This document shows, piece by piece, positions 25,111 to 33,705 of a stretch of DNA of 64,000 nucleotides; the first letter of the stretch is position 1, and every line of letters begins with the position of its first letter. A program made the translations under genes and the position numbers. The notes beneath the pieces were generated by a model. The model was not told the DNA's origin. It did not search any database and was given only the letters and a program-made list of their open reading frames with translations. This DNA is from Microbaculum marinum. Lineage in GTDB: Bacteria > Pseudomonadota > Alphaproteobacteria > Rhizobiales > Tepidamorphaceae. The stretch lies in the NCBI RefSeq assembly GCF_042646165.1, contig NZ_JBHRTC010000013.1, one strand, 5' to 3'.

Positions 25111-25734
25111 TCAGCCCGCCGGTGCGCGCACCCTCAGGTCGTCCGGCGCTCGCCGTGAACTGTCGTACTGACGGCGCATCTCGGCAAATTCCATCACCTG
25201 CCCGGCCACCTTGGCAAGTTGTGCGGCGAGCTGCTCGTCGAGCGGGCCGCCGCCGGCAAACGGTTTGGCGGCCGCATTCACGGTGGCGGCGAATGGCGTC
25301 GGCCAGCCGCGCAGCGAGTGGATGATCGAGCGCAGCGTGACCAGTGCCGTGCCGATCGCCTGCGTCCCGTCGGCGCAGACGATGCAGCCGACCGCGCGCC
25401 CTTCGAGATAGGGTGCCGGCCCGTCGCGCAGATCCTCGACATAGTCTAGGGCGTTCTTGATGAAGCCCGACAGCGTGCCGTGATAGGCGGGGGACGACAG
25501 CATGACTCCGTCGGCGCGGCGGATTGCCTGCACGAGCCGGCGCGCCGCGGGAGGACGGTGCGGATTGCCGGGATCGAAGATGGCCAGTTCCAGGGCCGGG
25601 CCGGAAATCAGCTCGGTGTCGGCGCCGAGTGCCTCCGCTGCCTTCAGACAGTGCCGCAGTGCCATCTCGGCGGTGGAGCCGAGGCGCGGCGTCCCGCCGA
25701 TGCCGACGATGTATGGACGGTGATGCCCGATCAT
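25111..25734 (-). CDS. NADPH-dependent FMN reductase
   Basis: A 207-residue flavodoxin-like protein: IVGIGGTPRLGSTAEMALR is the FMN phosphate loop, and ADGVMLSSPAYHGTLSGFIKNALDY the second flavin-binding loop. These enzymes supply reduced FMN to two-component monooxygenases. An LLM-class monooxygenase is encoded at 27644 and shares the same predicted GntR operator, so the two may be partners. The start overlaps the SDR stop (ATGA), showing a coupled operon. Confidence 0.87.
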   Translation of the reverse strand: MIGHHRPYIVGIGGTPRLGSTAEMALRHCLKAAEALGADTELISGPALELAIFDPGNPHRPPAARRLVQAIRRADGVMLSSPAYHGTLSGFIKNALDYVEDLRDGPAPYLEGRAVGCIVCADGTQAIGTALVTLRSIIHSLRGWPTPFAATVNAAAKPFAGGGPLDEQLAAQLAKVAGQVMEFAEMRRQYDSSRRAPDDLRVRAPAG

Positions 25735-26600
25735 GCCGCACCCTTTCGGTTCGAACGATCTTCCAGGTATGCGTCGAGCTGATCGAACCCTTCGATGATG
25801 CGGGCATGGCGCGCCTCGATCCAGCGCCGCGTCTCCGGGTGTGTGAACACGTAGAAGTCGCCGTTGCGGAGTGCCGCGACGAGACGGTCGCCCACCTGGT
25901 CGGGCGACTGGCCATCCTTGATCAAGTCGCCCATGAAGTGGTCCTGCGGGCGTTCATGGGGCCCTCCCAGCCGTTCCGGACGGCTGCGGGCGGACAGATG
26001 GATATCGGTGGCCACCGCCATCGGGCAGAGCACCGAGACGCCGACGCCGGTCCCCTCCAACTCGCTGCGGAGCGCCTCGGAAATCGCCACGACCGCGAAC
26101 TTCGTCGTCGAATAGGGTCCCGTCAGGAACGTTTGGTTGACCTGCAGGCCACCGATCGATGCCGTATTGACGACGTGGCCGCTGCCGCGCGCCTTGAGGC
26201 GCGGCACGAAGGTGCGGATGCCGTGAATGACGCCATAGACGTTCACGCCGAGCGCCCAGTCCCAGTCGGAGAGCGCCACGTCCTCTATTTTGACACCGTG
26301 CATCGCAACGCCGGCGTTGTTGACCACGAGGTCGACTTCGCCGAAGCGGGCTTCAGCCTCGTCCGCCGCGGCCTCGACCGACGACTGGTCCGATACGTCG
26401 ACCACGATGCCGAGCGCCTCGTCGCCCGAGAAGTTGCGGCTGATCCCGGAGACTTCCTGACGGGCGGCTTCGAGGGCCTCGGCGCGGATGTCGCACATCG
26501 CGACGCGGGCGCCGGCGCGTGCGAGGCGGCGGGCGATCCCCAGACCGATACCCGAGCCGGCGCCGGTGACGAACGCCGTTTTTCCTGCCGGGTCGAACAT
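25731..26600 (-). CDS. Short-chain dehydrogenase/reductase
   Basis: A 289-residue classical SDR: TGAGSGIG at the N terminus binds NAD(P), VVNNAGVAM is the structural motif, and the catalytic residues lie in NTASIGG and YSTTK. The extended C terminus (DHFMGDLIKDGQSPDQVGDRLVAALRNGDFYVFTHPETR) resembles SDRs that process steroid- or ketone-like substrates. GGAG precedes the ATG at 26600. It leads a leftward six-gene operon and is divergent from the GntR gene; the intergenic region carries TATACCA sites. Confidence 0.9.
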   Translation of the reverse strand: MFDPAGKTAFVTGAGSGIGLGIARRLARAGARVAMCDIRAEALEAARQEVSGISRNFSGDEALGIVVDVSDQSSVEAAADEAEARFGEVDLVVNNAGVAMHGVKIEDVALSDWDWALGVNVYGVIHGIRTFVPRLKARGSGHVVNTASIGGLQVNQTFLTGPYSTTKFAVVAISEALRSELEGTGVGVSVLCPMAVATDIHLSARSRPERLGGPHERPQDHFMGDLIKDGQSPDQVGDRLVAALRNGDFYVFTHPETRRWIEARHARIIEGFDQLDAYLEDRSNRKGAA

Positions 26601-26695
26601 AGCCACTCCTGCGGTCGCGATCCGATTTGAGTGGACGCGCAACGGGCGGAAAGTTCAAGCCCGGGCGTCGGGATCAGCCGGATTTCTCAGGCGCA

Positions 26696-26773
26696 TTTTT
26701 GTATACCAAATGAGCTATTGTCAACGAAATCGCTGGTCATTTGGCATGGATGCGGTGCTTTTCGTATACCAAT
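26696..26773. promoter_or_regulatory. TATACCA-type GntR operator cluster
   Basis: Three related sites lie in the divergent region: TTTGTATACCAAA (26698-26710), an inverted half site TCATTTGGCAT (26737-26747) complementary at 10 of 11 positions to 26703-26713, and TTTCGTATACCAAT (26760-26773). All resemble the perfect palindrome TGGTATACCA at 29658-29667. They lie between the SDR and GntR start codons, so the GntR protein encoded at 26826 is the likely ligand. Confidence 0.6.
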
Positions 26774-26825
26774 GACGACCACGGCGCCCCCGTGTTGTGG
26801 ACGCTGGCGAGGGTCTGTAGCAGTA

Positions 26826-27569
26826 GTGGCAGATTCGGCAGAGGCGAGCTCGGAGCAGCGGCACGTGACTGAGGCGTCGGAACAGCGGCCGGAAGGGCGC
26901 GGGAAAGGGGGCGAGCGCGACGAGGGCATGAGTCGCGCGGTCGACATCGCCTATCGCCAGATCAGGCGCGACATCATCACGGGCGTGCTGCGCTCCGGCG
27001 ACATGCTGCAGGAGGCGATGCTGGCCGAGAAGATCGGGGTCAGCCGCACACCCGTGCGCGAGGCGCTGAGCCGGTTGAGCGGCGAGGGGCTCGTGGTCCT
27101 GCAGCGCTACAAGCGCGGCTTCGTTTCGCACTTCTCCTCCAAGGATGTCGCGGAAGTGTTCCGTCTACGGGCAATCTTTGAGGGCCACGCGGCGGGACGG
27201 GCGGCGACGCGCATCAGCGCGGCCGACATCGCCAGGCTGGAGGACCTCGAGGTGCGGATGGAAGAGTCGTTCGAGCGGCTCGGCTGGAACGCCCATCTGG
27301 AAGGCTTCGACGATCTCAACACCGAGTTTCACGCGGTCATCGCCCACGCCGCCGACAGCCCCAGACTGGAAAAGATCCTCGCCTCCTCGCTGGAATTGCC
27401 GGCGTCGATCTTCAACTCGTATATCGAACCCGTCGACGACCGCACCCGCCGGACGCACGCGCAGCACCACGAGATCATCGCGGCGCTGAAGATGCGCAAT
27501 CCACACTGGGCCGAAGCGGCGATGAGCTCCCACCTGTTCTCCCTGCTGGTGGTCGGTGACGACAGCTAG
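26826..27569 (+). CDS. GntR-family (FCD) transcriptional regulator
   Basis: A roughly 247-residue regulator. The winged helix spans AYRQIRRDIITGVLRSGDML and EKIGVSRTPVREALSRLSGEGLV; the FCD domain has VFRLRAIFEGHAAGRAA, DDLNTEFHAVIAHAAD and RTHAQHHEIIAAL with the usual Asp/His residues. The start is uncertain: GTG 26826 is used, ATG 26772 overlaps an operator copy, and ATG 26928 would begin 7 residues before the first helix. It probably represses the three units that carry TGGTATACCA-like sites, including itself. Confidence 0.87.
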   Translation: MADSAEASSEQRHVTEASEQRPEGRGKGGERDEGMSRAVDIAYRQIRRDIITGVLRSGDMLQEAMLAEKIGVSRTPVREALSRLSGEGLVVLQRYKRGFVSHFSSKDVAEVFRLRAIFEGHAAGRAATRISAADIARLEDLEVRMEESFERLGWNAHLEGFDDLNTEFHAVIAHAADSPRLEKILASSLELPASIFNSYIEPVDDRTRRTHAQHHEIIAALKMRNPHWAEAAMSSHLFSLLVVGDDS

Positions 27570-27643
27570 CGCGATCTGCTCGGCCCCGGCTCTTCACGGT
27601 CGAGGAAAGCGCGCGGCATTGGGATCGACGGCCGCAAGCCGGG

Positions 27644-28813
27644 CTACGCGCCGGCCGCGGCCACAGGAGCCGCCGTCTTGTCGCGCAGGTAGGGCATCAC
27701 TTCCTTGGCGTAGATCTCGATGTTCTTGCGCGTCAGCTCGGCCGGCAGGGTGCCGAACTGCAGCAGCGTCAGCAGGTGGCCGAAGCCGATCTCCTTCTGG
27801 TACTGCTCGAGCTTCTCGCGCACCGTCGCCGGGCTGCCGCAGATGAACATGCCCTTCTCCATGACGGAATCGATCGTCTGGTGGCCGCCGATCGCGCCCT
27901 TGGCCTTCATGACGCCCATCATCGACTTCAGCGACAGGTAGCCGGGCGGCAGCAGCATTTCCTTCGGCATCCGCAGGAACTTGTTGAGGAAGGTCTCGAT
28001 GTGCGGCTTCGCCTCGCGCATCGCGATCTCGTCGGTCTCCGCCACGTAGAGCGGCACCGACCAGCCGAGCTGCTCCTCGGACGCCTCGTAGCCGTAGCCT
28101 TCCGCCACTTCCTTGTACATCTTCATGTACTTGGCGAGCATCGCCGCGGGCGTGAAGGTCTGCAGATAGGTGTACTTGCGGCTCGGATCGGCCGCCCATT
28201 CGATGGTTTCGCTGGAGCCCTGCGACGGGATCCAGATCGGCGGGCGCGGCTGCTGGTAGGGGCGCGGCCAGGTGTTGACGTATTCGAAGTCGTAGTACTT
28301 GCCCTCGAAGGTGAACGGGCCCGGCTCCGTCCAGGCGCGGACGATCAGGTCGTGGGCCTCGTGGAAGCGTCCGTGCGATTCTGCCGGGTTGACGCCCCAG
28401 GCGTGGTATTCGGCGCCGATACCGCGCACGAAGCCTGCGATCAGGCGGCCGCCGGTGATGTTGTCGAGCATGGTGAACTCTTCGGCCACCACCAGCGGGT
28501 TGTTCAAGAGCGGCAGGGCGCGGCCGAGCACGGCGATCTTGACGTTCCTGGTGCGCCGCGACAGGGCGCCGGCGGTCACGGCCGGGATCGGCATCAGGCC
28601 GTAGGCGTTCTGGTGATGCTCGTTGACGCAGATGCCGTCGAAGCCGAGTTGGTCGGCATATTCGAGCTCGTCGAGATAGCGGTTGTAGAGGACGTGCCCC
28701 TTCTTCGGGTCGTAGTAGGAATTGGGCAGCGTGATCCAGGCCGAATTGTATTTCTGGTCGTAGTCGAGATCGAGGTCGGCGTACGGCATCAAGTGCATGA
28801 AATAGAATTTCAT
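27644..28813 (-). CDS. LLM-class flavin-dependent monooxygenase
   Basis: A 389-residue bacterial-luciferase-like protein. Typical features are YADQLGFDGICVNEHHQNAYG, NVKIAVLGRALPLLNNPLVVAEEFTMLDNITGGRLIAGFVRG, and ESHGRFHEAHDLIVRAW. Members use FMNH2 from a separate reductase, or F420, to oxygenate or cleave sulfonates, sulfides, ketones or amines. It follows an alpha/beta hydrolase with a 4-base ATGA overlap. The FMN reductase at 25111 is in a second unit of the same predicted regulon. Substrate unknown. Confidence 0.88.
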   Translation of the reverse strand: MKFYFMHLMPYADLDLDYDQKYNSAWITLPNSYYDPKKGHVLYNRYLDELEYADQLGFDGICVNEHHQNAYGLMPIPAVTAGALSRRTRNVKIAVLGRALPLLNNPLVVAEEFTMLDNITGGRLIAGFVRGIGAEYHAWGVNPAESHGRFHEAHDLIVRAWTEPGPFTFEGKYYDFEYVNTWPRPYQQPRPPIWIPSQGSSETIEWAADPSRKYTYLQTFTPAAMLAKYMKMYKEVAEGYGYEASEEQLGWSVPLYVAETDEIAMREAKPHIETFLNKFLRMPKEMLLPPGYLSLKSMMGVMKAKGAIGGHQTIDSVMEKGMFICGSPATVREKLEQYQKEIGFGHLLTLLQFGTLPAELTRKNIEIYAKEVMPYLRDKTAAPVAAAGA

Positions 28814-29595
28814 CGGGCGGACTCCTCGATGAAGCTGGAAACGCGGGCGACGAATGCGTCAGCCTTCTCGACGTATGGCAGGTGGCCGCAGTCGGCGAAG
28901 GTCTCGCTGATCGCGCCGGGGATCATGCCGGCGAGCGCCGGCCCGTATTCCTTCGGGATCAGCTTGTCCTGCTCGCCCCATGTGACCAGCGTCGGCACCG
29001 AAATCCGGTGCAGCCACTTCTCCAGGTCCGGATTGTAGAGCCGCGGCTGCCAGGCGATCTTGGCGGTGGTCAGCCGGTTCTTCAGCACCACCATTTGCCC
29101 CTCGTCGGTGGTCGGCGCGGCGGCCAGGGCCTGTTCCGAAAACGACTGGTCCTGGAACAGGTTGCGCACGGTTTCCTCTGGCGACCACAGGAAGATGTCG
29201 GCCTTGCGCAGTCCCGGAATCCGGATGCCGGGTGGGGCGTTTACGATCAGCGAGGCCAGCCCGGTGTCGTTGCGGACCGCAAGCTCCAGGGCGATCCAGC
29301 CGCCGATCGACTGGCCGACGAGATTCACCTTGTCGAGCCCGAGGTGGTCGATGACGTCGAGGTAGAAGAAGGCGAGGTCGCCGATATTGTCGAGCCACTC
29401 CGGCATCTCCGAGGCGCCGTAGCCCGGGTGCTCGGGGACGATCACCTCGTAGCGTTCCGACAAGGCCTCCATGAAGGGCAGCCAGTGCGCGGCACCGTTC
29501 GCCCCGTGCAGGAACAGCAGCGGCGCGCCTGTTCCGCCGCGCATGAAGTGGGTGTTGCAGCCTGCTATGGTCTCGGTGGAATCCCGAAACGGCAT
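28810..29595 (-). CDS. Alpha/beta hydrolase (meta-cleavage-hydrolase-like)
   Basis: A 261-residue hydrolase with LLFLHGANGAAHWLPF (oxyanion loop), EHPGYGASEMPEW, nucleophile elbow NLVGQSIGGW (Ser96), VTWGEQDKLIP (Asp) and CGHLPYVEKAD (His). These motifs fit C-C or ester hydrolases of catabolic pathways. GAGGAGGC precedes the ATG at 29595. It is first in a two-gene unit with the LLM monooxygenase; its promoter region holds a perfect TGGTATACCA palindrome. Confidence 0.85.
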   Translation of the reverse strand: MPFRDSTETIAGCNTHFMRGGTGAPLLFLHGANGAAHWLPFMEALSERYEVIVPEHPGYGASEMPEWLDNIGDLAFFYLDVIDHLGLDKVNLVGQSIGGWIALELAVRNDTGLASLIVNAPPGIRIPGLRKADIFLWSPEETVRNLFQDQSFSEQALAAAPTTDEGQMVVLKNRLTTAKIAWQPRLYNPDLEKWLHRISVPTLVTWGEQDKLIPKEYGPALAGMIPGAISETFADCGHLPYVEKADAFVARVSSFIEESAR

Positions 29596-29657
29596 CGGGC
29601 GTGCCTCCTCTTTCGTTTCGCGCGGACCCGGCCGGGTCGGCATCGTGTTTGCAGGGA

Positions 29658-29774
29658 TGGTATACCAAAGACGCGGTATGATGCCAGTCACAGAATCAGG
29701 CCGTTACAATATTGCCGGAAATGCGGGAAAATCTTCGTCGCTTATCTTGGCCCCTGTCATTATTGCATACCATT
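29658..29774. promoter_or_regulatory. TGGTATACCA operator cluster between hydrolase and SDR genes
   Basis: TGGTATACCA at 29658-29667 is a perfect 10-bp palindrome. CGGTATG (29674-29680) is a half site, and TTGCATACCATT (29763-29774) a near match 44 bases before the SDR start. The positions suit control of both divergent genes by the GntR regulator at 26826. Confidence 0.6.
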
Positions 29775-29817
29775 CGAGGTGTCAGATTGCCGGCAACGAC
29801 GAGAGGGAGGATTCACA

Positions 29818-30609
29818 ATGAAGGCTGAGGACCTGTTCGACCTGACGGGTCGGGTGGCCATCGTGACCGGCGCGGCGGGCGGCCTCGGGCTGTCAATGGC
29901 GGAGGTGCTGGCGGCGAACGGGGCGACGGTGTCGCTCTTCGATTTCGACGAGGACGGACTCAGGCAGTCCGTCGAGCGGCTGCGCGACCAAGGTCTGGAT
30001 GTCGAGGGCCGGCTCGTCGACGTCGCCGACACCGACCGCCTGGCGGCTGAAATCGACGCTGTCGCAGAGACTTACGGGAGACTCGACATCGCCATCGCCA
30101 ACGCCGGCATGAGCGCCGGCCCGGGCTTCACGGTGCCGGAGGGGCGGATGCAGGCGGTCGACATGAACCGCTGGCAGCGCGTGATCGACGTCAACCTGAC
30201 CGCCACTTTCGTCACCATCCGGGCTGCTGCCGCGCACATGATTCCACGCCGCGAGGGCCGGATCATCGCCGTCTCGTCGATTGCCGGACTGATGGCCGAG
30301 CCACTGTGCGGCTATGCCTATGCGGCGACAAAAGCCAGCGTTGTCAATCTTGTACGGCAATCGGCAATGGAACTCGCGCAGCACAACGTGCTGGTCACCG
30401 GCATCGCGCCGGGGCCGTTCCGCACCAATATCGGCGGCGGCCGGATCAACGATCCGGAGGTCGAGAGGATGTTCAGGGCGGGGGTGCCGCTGGACCGGAT
30501 CGCCCATGTCGACGAGATGAAGGGCCTGGTGCTGCTGCTCGCCTCGCCGGCGTCGAGTTTCATGACCGGTGTGACCATCCCGATCGACGGCGGCGCGACG
30601 GCGGACTGA
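29818..30609 (+). CDS. Short-chain dehydrogenase/reductase
   Basis: A 263-residue classical SDR: IVTGAAGGLGLSMAEVLA (cofactor), AIANAGMSAG, ISS-like AVSSIAGLMAEP and YAATKASV (catalytic Tyr/Lys), and the C-terminal FMTGVTIPIDGGAT typical of FabG-like enzymes. AGGGAGG lies 7-8 bases before the ATG. It is monocistronic by appearance and divergent from the hydrolase/LLM pair. It probably oxidises or reduces a hydroxy/keto intermediate of that pathway. Confidence 0.9.
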   Translation: MKAEDLFDLTGRVAIVTGAAGGLGLSMAEVLAANGATVSLFDFDEDGLRQSVERLRDQGLDVEGRLVDVADTDRLAAEIDAVAETYGRLDIAIANAGMSAGPGFTVPEGRMQAVDMNRWQRVIDVNLTATFVTIRAAAAHMIPRREGRIIAVSSIAGLMAEPLCGYAYAATKASVVNLVRQSAMELAQHNVLVTGIAPGPFRTNIGGGRINDPEVERMFRAGVPLDRIAHVDEMKGLVLLLASPASSFMTGVTIPIDGGATAD

Positions 30610-30728
30610 CCTGCCGGGAGTGTGCCGTCACTGCGTCATGAGTGTGCCGTCGCTGCGCCAGGACACCGTCAGGCCTGTGCCAGCACAGTTTCGCGGCCGA
30701 CCAGAGGGTGGGTGTGCGCCCGTCGCCC

Positions 30729-31634
30729 TCAGTCGCCGCCTTCCGGCAACCGGTACTCGTCGTGGTTCAGCACCCAGCCCTGTTCCACGAAATCGGTCCT
30801 CGGCGGGGAGAATATGTCGAGCAGGACGTTTCGCTCGCCGGTCATCTGGGTGGTGTGGAGCGAGGGCGGCGGCACCACGGCGAGCGAAGGCCCGCCGCAG
30901 CGCACGTGCTCGTCGTCGCGCCAGATCCTGAGGTCGGCGGTCCACGGCCAGCGGACGTGGTGGACGCATTCGCCCTCGAGGATCATCCAGCCCTGCTGGA
31001 AGTCGTCGTGGTGGTGCGGCGACATCTTCGTGACGTCGCGCGGGCCCTGCGGGTAGAAGACGTTCACCATCAGGTTCGAGGACTGGAAGATCCGGCCGAA
31101 GCGACCGGCGACGGGGGGAATATTGAGGTCGTAGACCCGCACCCGGTAGCCGTCGCGCGGAGCCGGCCACGGCGCGTAGGGGGCGACGTTCGGATCGGGG
31201 GTGGCGTAGGTGTCCCGGTTGAGGCAGAGATCGGCCAGGCCCGGGGCCTGCGAGGAGAAGATCCGGACGATGACGCCGCCCTTGCGGACGGCAAGGCTGC
31301 TGGCGCCGGGCGGCACGATCGTGAGGGTGTAGCCGGCGATCTCGTGGTCCTCGCCGCCGCTGGTCAGCATCGCGGCCGTCTCCCGGTCGGGAAGCACCAC
31401 CATGTACTCGTCGGACTGACCCGGACCCTCCAGCACCGCGCCGTCTTCGGCAACCGTGTAGGCGACGATGAAGTTCTGGCCGCGGCCGTACCAGGTCGAC
31501 TGCAGGTCCGTCCGCTCGGAGGGCGGAGTCTCGTAGAACTTCATGTAGTCGGCGACCTGGAACGCGGTCGGAACGGGCTTGCCGTCGGTGAGGATGTCCT
31601 TGATCCCGGCGCGCGGATCGGAACCTGCGGTCAT
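30729..31634 (-). CDS. Cupin-like protein of unknown function
   Basis: A 301-residue protein that looks like a bicupin. The N-terminal half has SDEYMVVLPDRETAAMLTS and TIVPPGASSL; the C-terminal half has a metal-type KMSPHHHDDFQQGWMILEGE with three adjacent histidines, and a later PPSLHTTQMTGE histidine. It could be a metal-dependent isomerase, dioxygenase or sugar-lyase. It is the last gene after tctCBA, 61 bases from tctA, so it probably acts on the compound that transporter brings in. The family could not be named. Confidence 0.6.
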   Translation of the reverse strand: MTAGSDPRAGIKDILTDGKPVPTAFQVADYMKFYETPPSERTDLQSTWYGRGQNFIVAYTVAEDGAVLEGPGQSDEYMVVLPDRETAAMLTSGGEDHEIAGYTLTIVPPGASSLAVRKGGVIVRIFSSQAPGLADLCLNRDTYATPDPNVAPYAPWPAPRDGYRVRVYDLNIPPVAGRFGRIFQSSNLMVNVFYPQGPRDVTKMSPHHHDDFQQGWMILEGECVHHVRWPWTADLRIWRDDEHVRCGGPSLAVVPPPSLHTTQMTGERNVLLDIFSPPRTDFVEQGWVLNHDEYRLPEGGD

Positions 31635-31695
31635 GATGGTCGATGTCCCTGTGCGAGGTGGTGATGGTCGGCCATGCCGGCGGTCATTCCGGCGG

Positions 31696-33186
31696 TCATT
31701 CCTTGAGCGCGACGTCGCGGACGCGCCGGATCGACGGCAGCAGCAGGACGAGCAGCAGGACGATGGCGCCGACCATCAGGGTGCCGCTGATCGGCCGGTC
31801 GAAGAAGACGGTCGGGTCGCCGCGCGAAACGACGAGGGCGCGCCGCAGGTTTTCCTCCAGCAGCGGCCCTACGATGAAGCCGAGCAGCAGCGGCGCCGGC
31901 TGGAGCTTGAGCTTGAAGAAGGTGTAGCCGAGCGCACCGAAGATCATCGCGGTGAAGACGTCGAAGGCCGAATTGTTGACGCTGTAGATGCCGATGCAGG
32001 AGATCACCACGATCACCGGGAACAGCAGCCGGTAGGGCACCGTCAGCAGTTTCACCCAGATGCCGATCAGCGGCAGGTTGATGACGAGCAGCATCAGGTT
32101 GCCGAGCCACATGCTGGCGACCAGGCCCCAGAACAGGTCCGGCTGGCGGGAGATGACCTGCGGCCCCGGCTGGATGCCATGCAGGATCATCGCGCCCATC
32201 ATGACGGCCATCACCGGGTTCGACGGAATGCCCAGCGTCAGCAGCGGAATGAACGAGGTCTGGGCGCCGGCATTGTTGGCCGCTTCCGGGCCGGCCACGC
32301 CTTCCACCGCGCCGTGGCCGAAGCGGCCGGGATCCCTGGCGATCCGCTTTTCCACCGAGTAGGAGACGAAGGCGCTCAGGAGCGCGCCGCCGCCGGGCAG
32401 GAAGCCGAGCACGCTGCCGAGCCCGGTGCCGCGCAGGACGGGTGTAATCGCCGGGCGGATCTGCGGCCAGCGCGGCCAGATGCTGCCGACCTTCGGGGTG
32501 ATGACGTGGCGGTGCTCGGGGGTCTCGAGGTTGCTGATGATCTCCGGGATGCCGAAGAAGCCGAGCGCCAGCGGCACGAACTGCAGGCCGTCGAGCAATT
32601 CCATCTGGCCGAGCGTGAAGCGGTCGACGCCGGAATTGACGTCGGTCCCCACGAAGCCGAGCAGGACGCCGATCAGCACGACGACGAAAGCTTCGATGGC
32701 CGACCCCGAGGCGATCACGACGGCGGCGATCAGCCCGAAGATCAGCAGCGCGGCGTATTCGGGAGAGGCGAACTGCTGGGCGAACTGGCCGATCGCCGGC
32801 GCGGCCACCGCGATCACCAGCGTGGCGATGCAGCCGGCGGCGAACGAGCCGGTCGCGGCAACGAACAACGCCTCGCCGGCGCGCCCCTGCTTGGTCATCT
32901 CGTGGCCGTCGATACAGGTCACCACCGAGGAGGACTCGCCTGGCAGGTTGACCAGGATCGCGGTCGTCGAGCCGCCGTACTGGGAGCCGTAGTAGACGCC
33001 GGCCAGCATCACCAGCGCCCCGAGCGGCGGCAGGCTGAAGGTCATCGGCAGCAGGATCGCCATGGTGGCGAGCGGCCCGAGGCCCGGCAGCACGCCGATC
33101 AGGGTGCCCACCAGCGCGCCGATCAGGCACCACAGGACATTGTCGTAGGTCAGGATCTGGACGAACCCGAAGAGGATGGAGTCCAT
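31696..33186 (-). CDS. tctA: Tripartite tricarboxylate transporter permease TctA
   Basis: A 496-residue membrane protein with about 12 helices. TctA hallmarks: GTLIGVLPGLGPLATMAILLPMTF, YYGSQYGGSTTAILVNLPGE, FLPGGGALLSAF, GVAGPEAANNAGAQTSFIPLLTLGIPSNPVMAVMMGAM. It forms the channel of a TTT system for carboxylates with TctB and the periplasmic TctC. Its start overlaps the tctB stop by one base (TGATG). Cytoplasmic membrane. Confidence 0.95.
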   Translation of the reverse strand: MDSILFGFVQILTYDNVLWCLIGALVGTLIGVLPGLGPLATMAILLPMTFSLPPLGALVMLAGVYYGSQYGGSTTAILVNLPGESSSVVTCIDGHEMTKQGRAGEALFVAATGSFAAGCIATLVIAVAAPAIGQFAQQFASPEYAALLIFGLIAAVVIASGSAIEAFVVVLIGVLLGFVGTDVNSGVDRFTLGQMELLDGLQFVPLALGFFGIPEIISNLETPEHRHVITPKVGSIWPRWPQIRPAITPVLRGTGLGSVLGFLPGGGALLSAFVSYSVEKRIARDPGRFGHGAVEGVAGPEAANNAGAQTSFIPLLTLGIPSNPVMAVMMGAMILHGIQPGPQVISRQPDLFWGLVASMWLGNLMLLVINLPLIGIWVKLLTVPYRLLFPVIVVISCIGIYSVNNSAFDVFTAMIFGALGYTFFKLKLQPAPLLLGFIVGPLLEENLRRALVVSRGDPTVFFDRPISGTLMVGAIVLLLVLLLPSIRRVRDVALKE

Positions 33187-33638
33187 CAGGACAGCTCCGG
33201 CCAGATGCGCAGCGGCAGGCCCAGGATGACGACGAACAGCACCGTGGTGGCGACCGCCGTTCCGAAGGCGAGGAGCAGCGTCTCGACGAACCGCGCCCGG
33301 CCGGCATAGCTCGCCACGAAGGCGGTCAGGAAGACGGTGAGGCCGAGACCGGCGTGCTCGATCAGCAGGGCGAACAGGCCGACCGACAGGAAGATCATGA
33401 TGACCGGCCGGGCCACCGGCGGGTCGACGATCTCCACGTCGTCGCGGAACATCATGGCGAGCACGACAATGCCGAGCGCGGCGATCAGCCAGCCGCAGAC
33501 GGTCGGCAGGAATCCCGGACCCATCGACGCCATGGTGCCGAACCGCAGGTCCGACGCCAGGAACACGCCGGCCAGGCCGATGACGACGATCAAGGATCCG
33601 GCATAAAGCCGGCGATAGCTCTGGATCTTCAGTTGCAC
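33186..33638 (-). CDS. tctB: Tripartite tricarboxylate transporter small subunit TctB
   Basis: A 150-residue protein with four predicted helices (YAGSLIVVIGLAGVFLASDL, LPTVCGWLIAALGIVVLAMMF, VIMIFLSVGLFALLIEHAGLGLTVFLTAF, LLAFGTAVATTVLFVVILGL) and the TctB-like SMGPGFLP motif. The GTG at 33638 (VQLKIQSYRR) is preferred over a longer frame since GGAAG precedes it and upstream residues are not protein-like. It lies between tctC and tctA. Confidence 0.88.
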   Translation of the reverse strand: MQLKIQSYRRLYAGSLIVVIGLAGVFLASDLRFGTMASMGPGFLPTVCGWLIAALGIVVLAMMFRDDVEIVDPPVARPVIMIFLSVGLFALLIEHAGLGLTVFLTAFVASYAGRARFVETLLLAFGTAVATTVLFVVILGLPLRIWPELS

Positions 33639-33664
33639 GGATCTGCTTCCAACCAGAGAAACGG

Positions 33665-33688
33665 GCCCGGCCGCCGGGGCGGCCGGGC
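33665..33688 (-). terminator. Strong GC hairpin between tctC and tctB
   Basis: GCCCGGCCGCC, two bases, GGCGGCCGGGC: an 11-bp perfect inverted repeat in the 67-bp gap after the tctC stop. There is no T-run. Position matches the hairpins after dctP and phnD, so a role in making more binding protein than permease is likely. Confidence 0.55.
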
Positions 33689-33705
33689 AGTTTCGGCGTT
33701 GCCGC

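Noticed and set aside
31579..33309. A 576-residue plus-strand open frame opposite tctA.
   Set aside because: Low-complexity shadow of the tctA gene; no recognisable domain.
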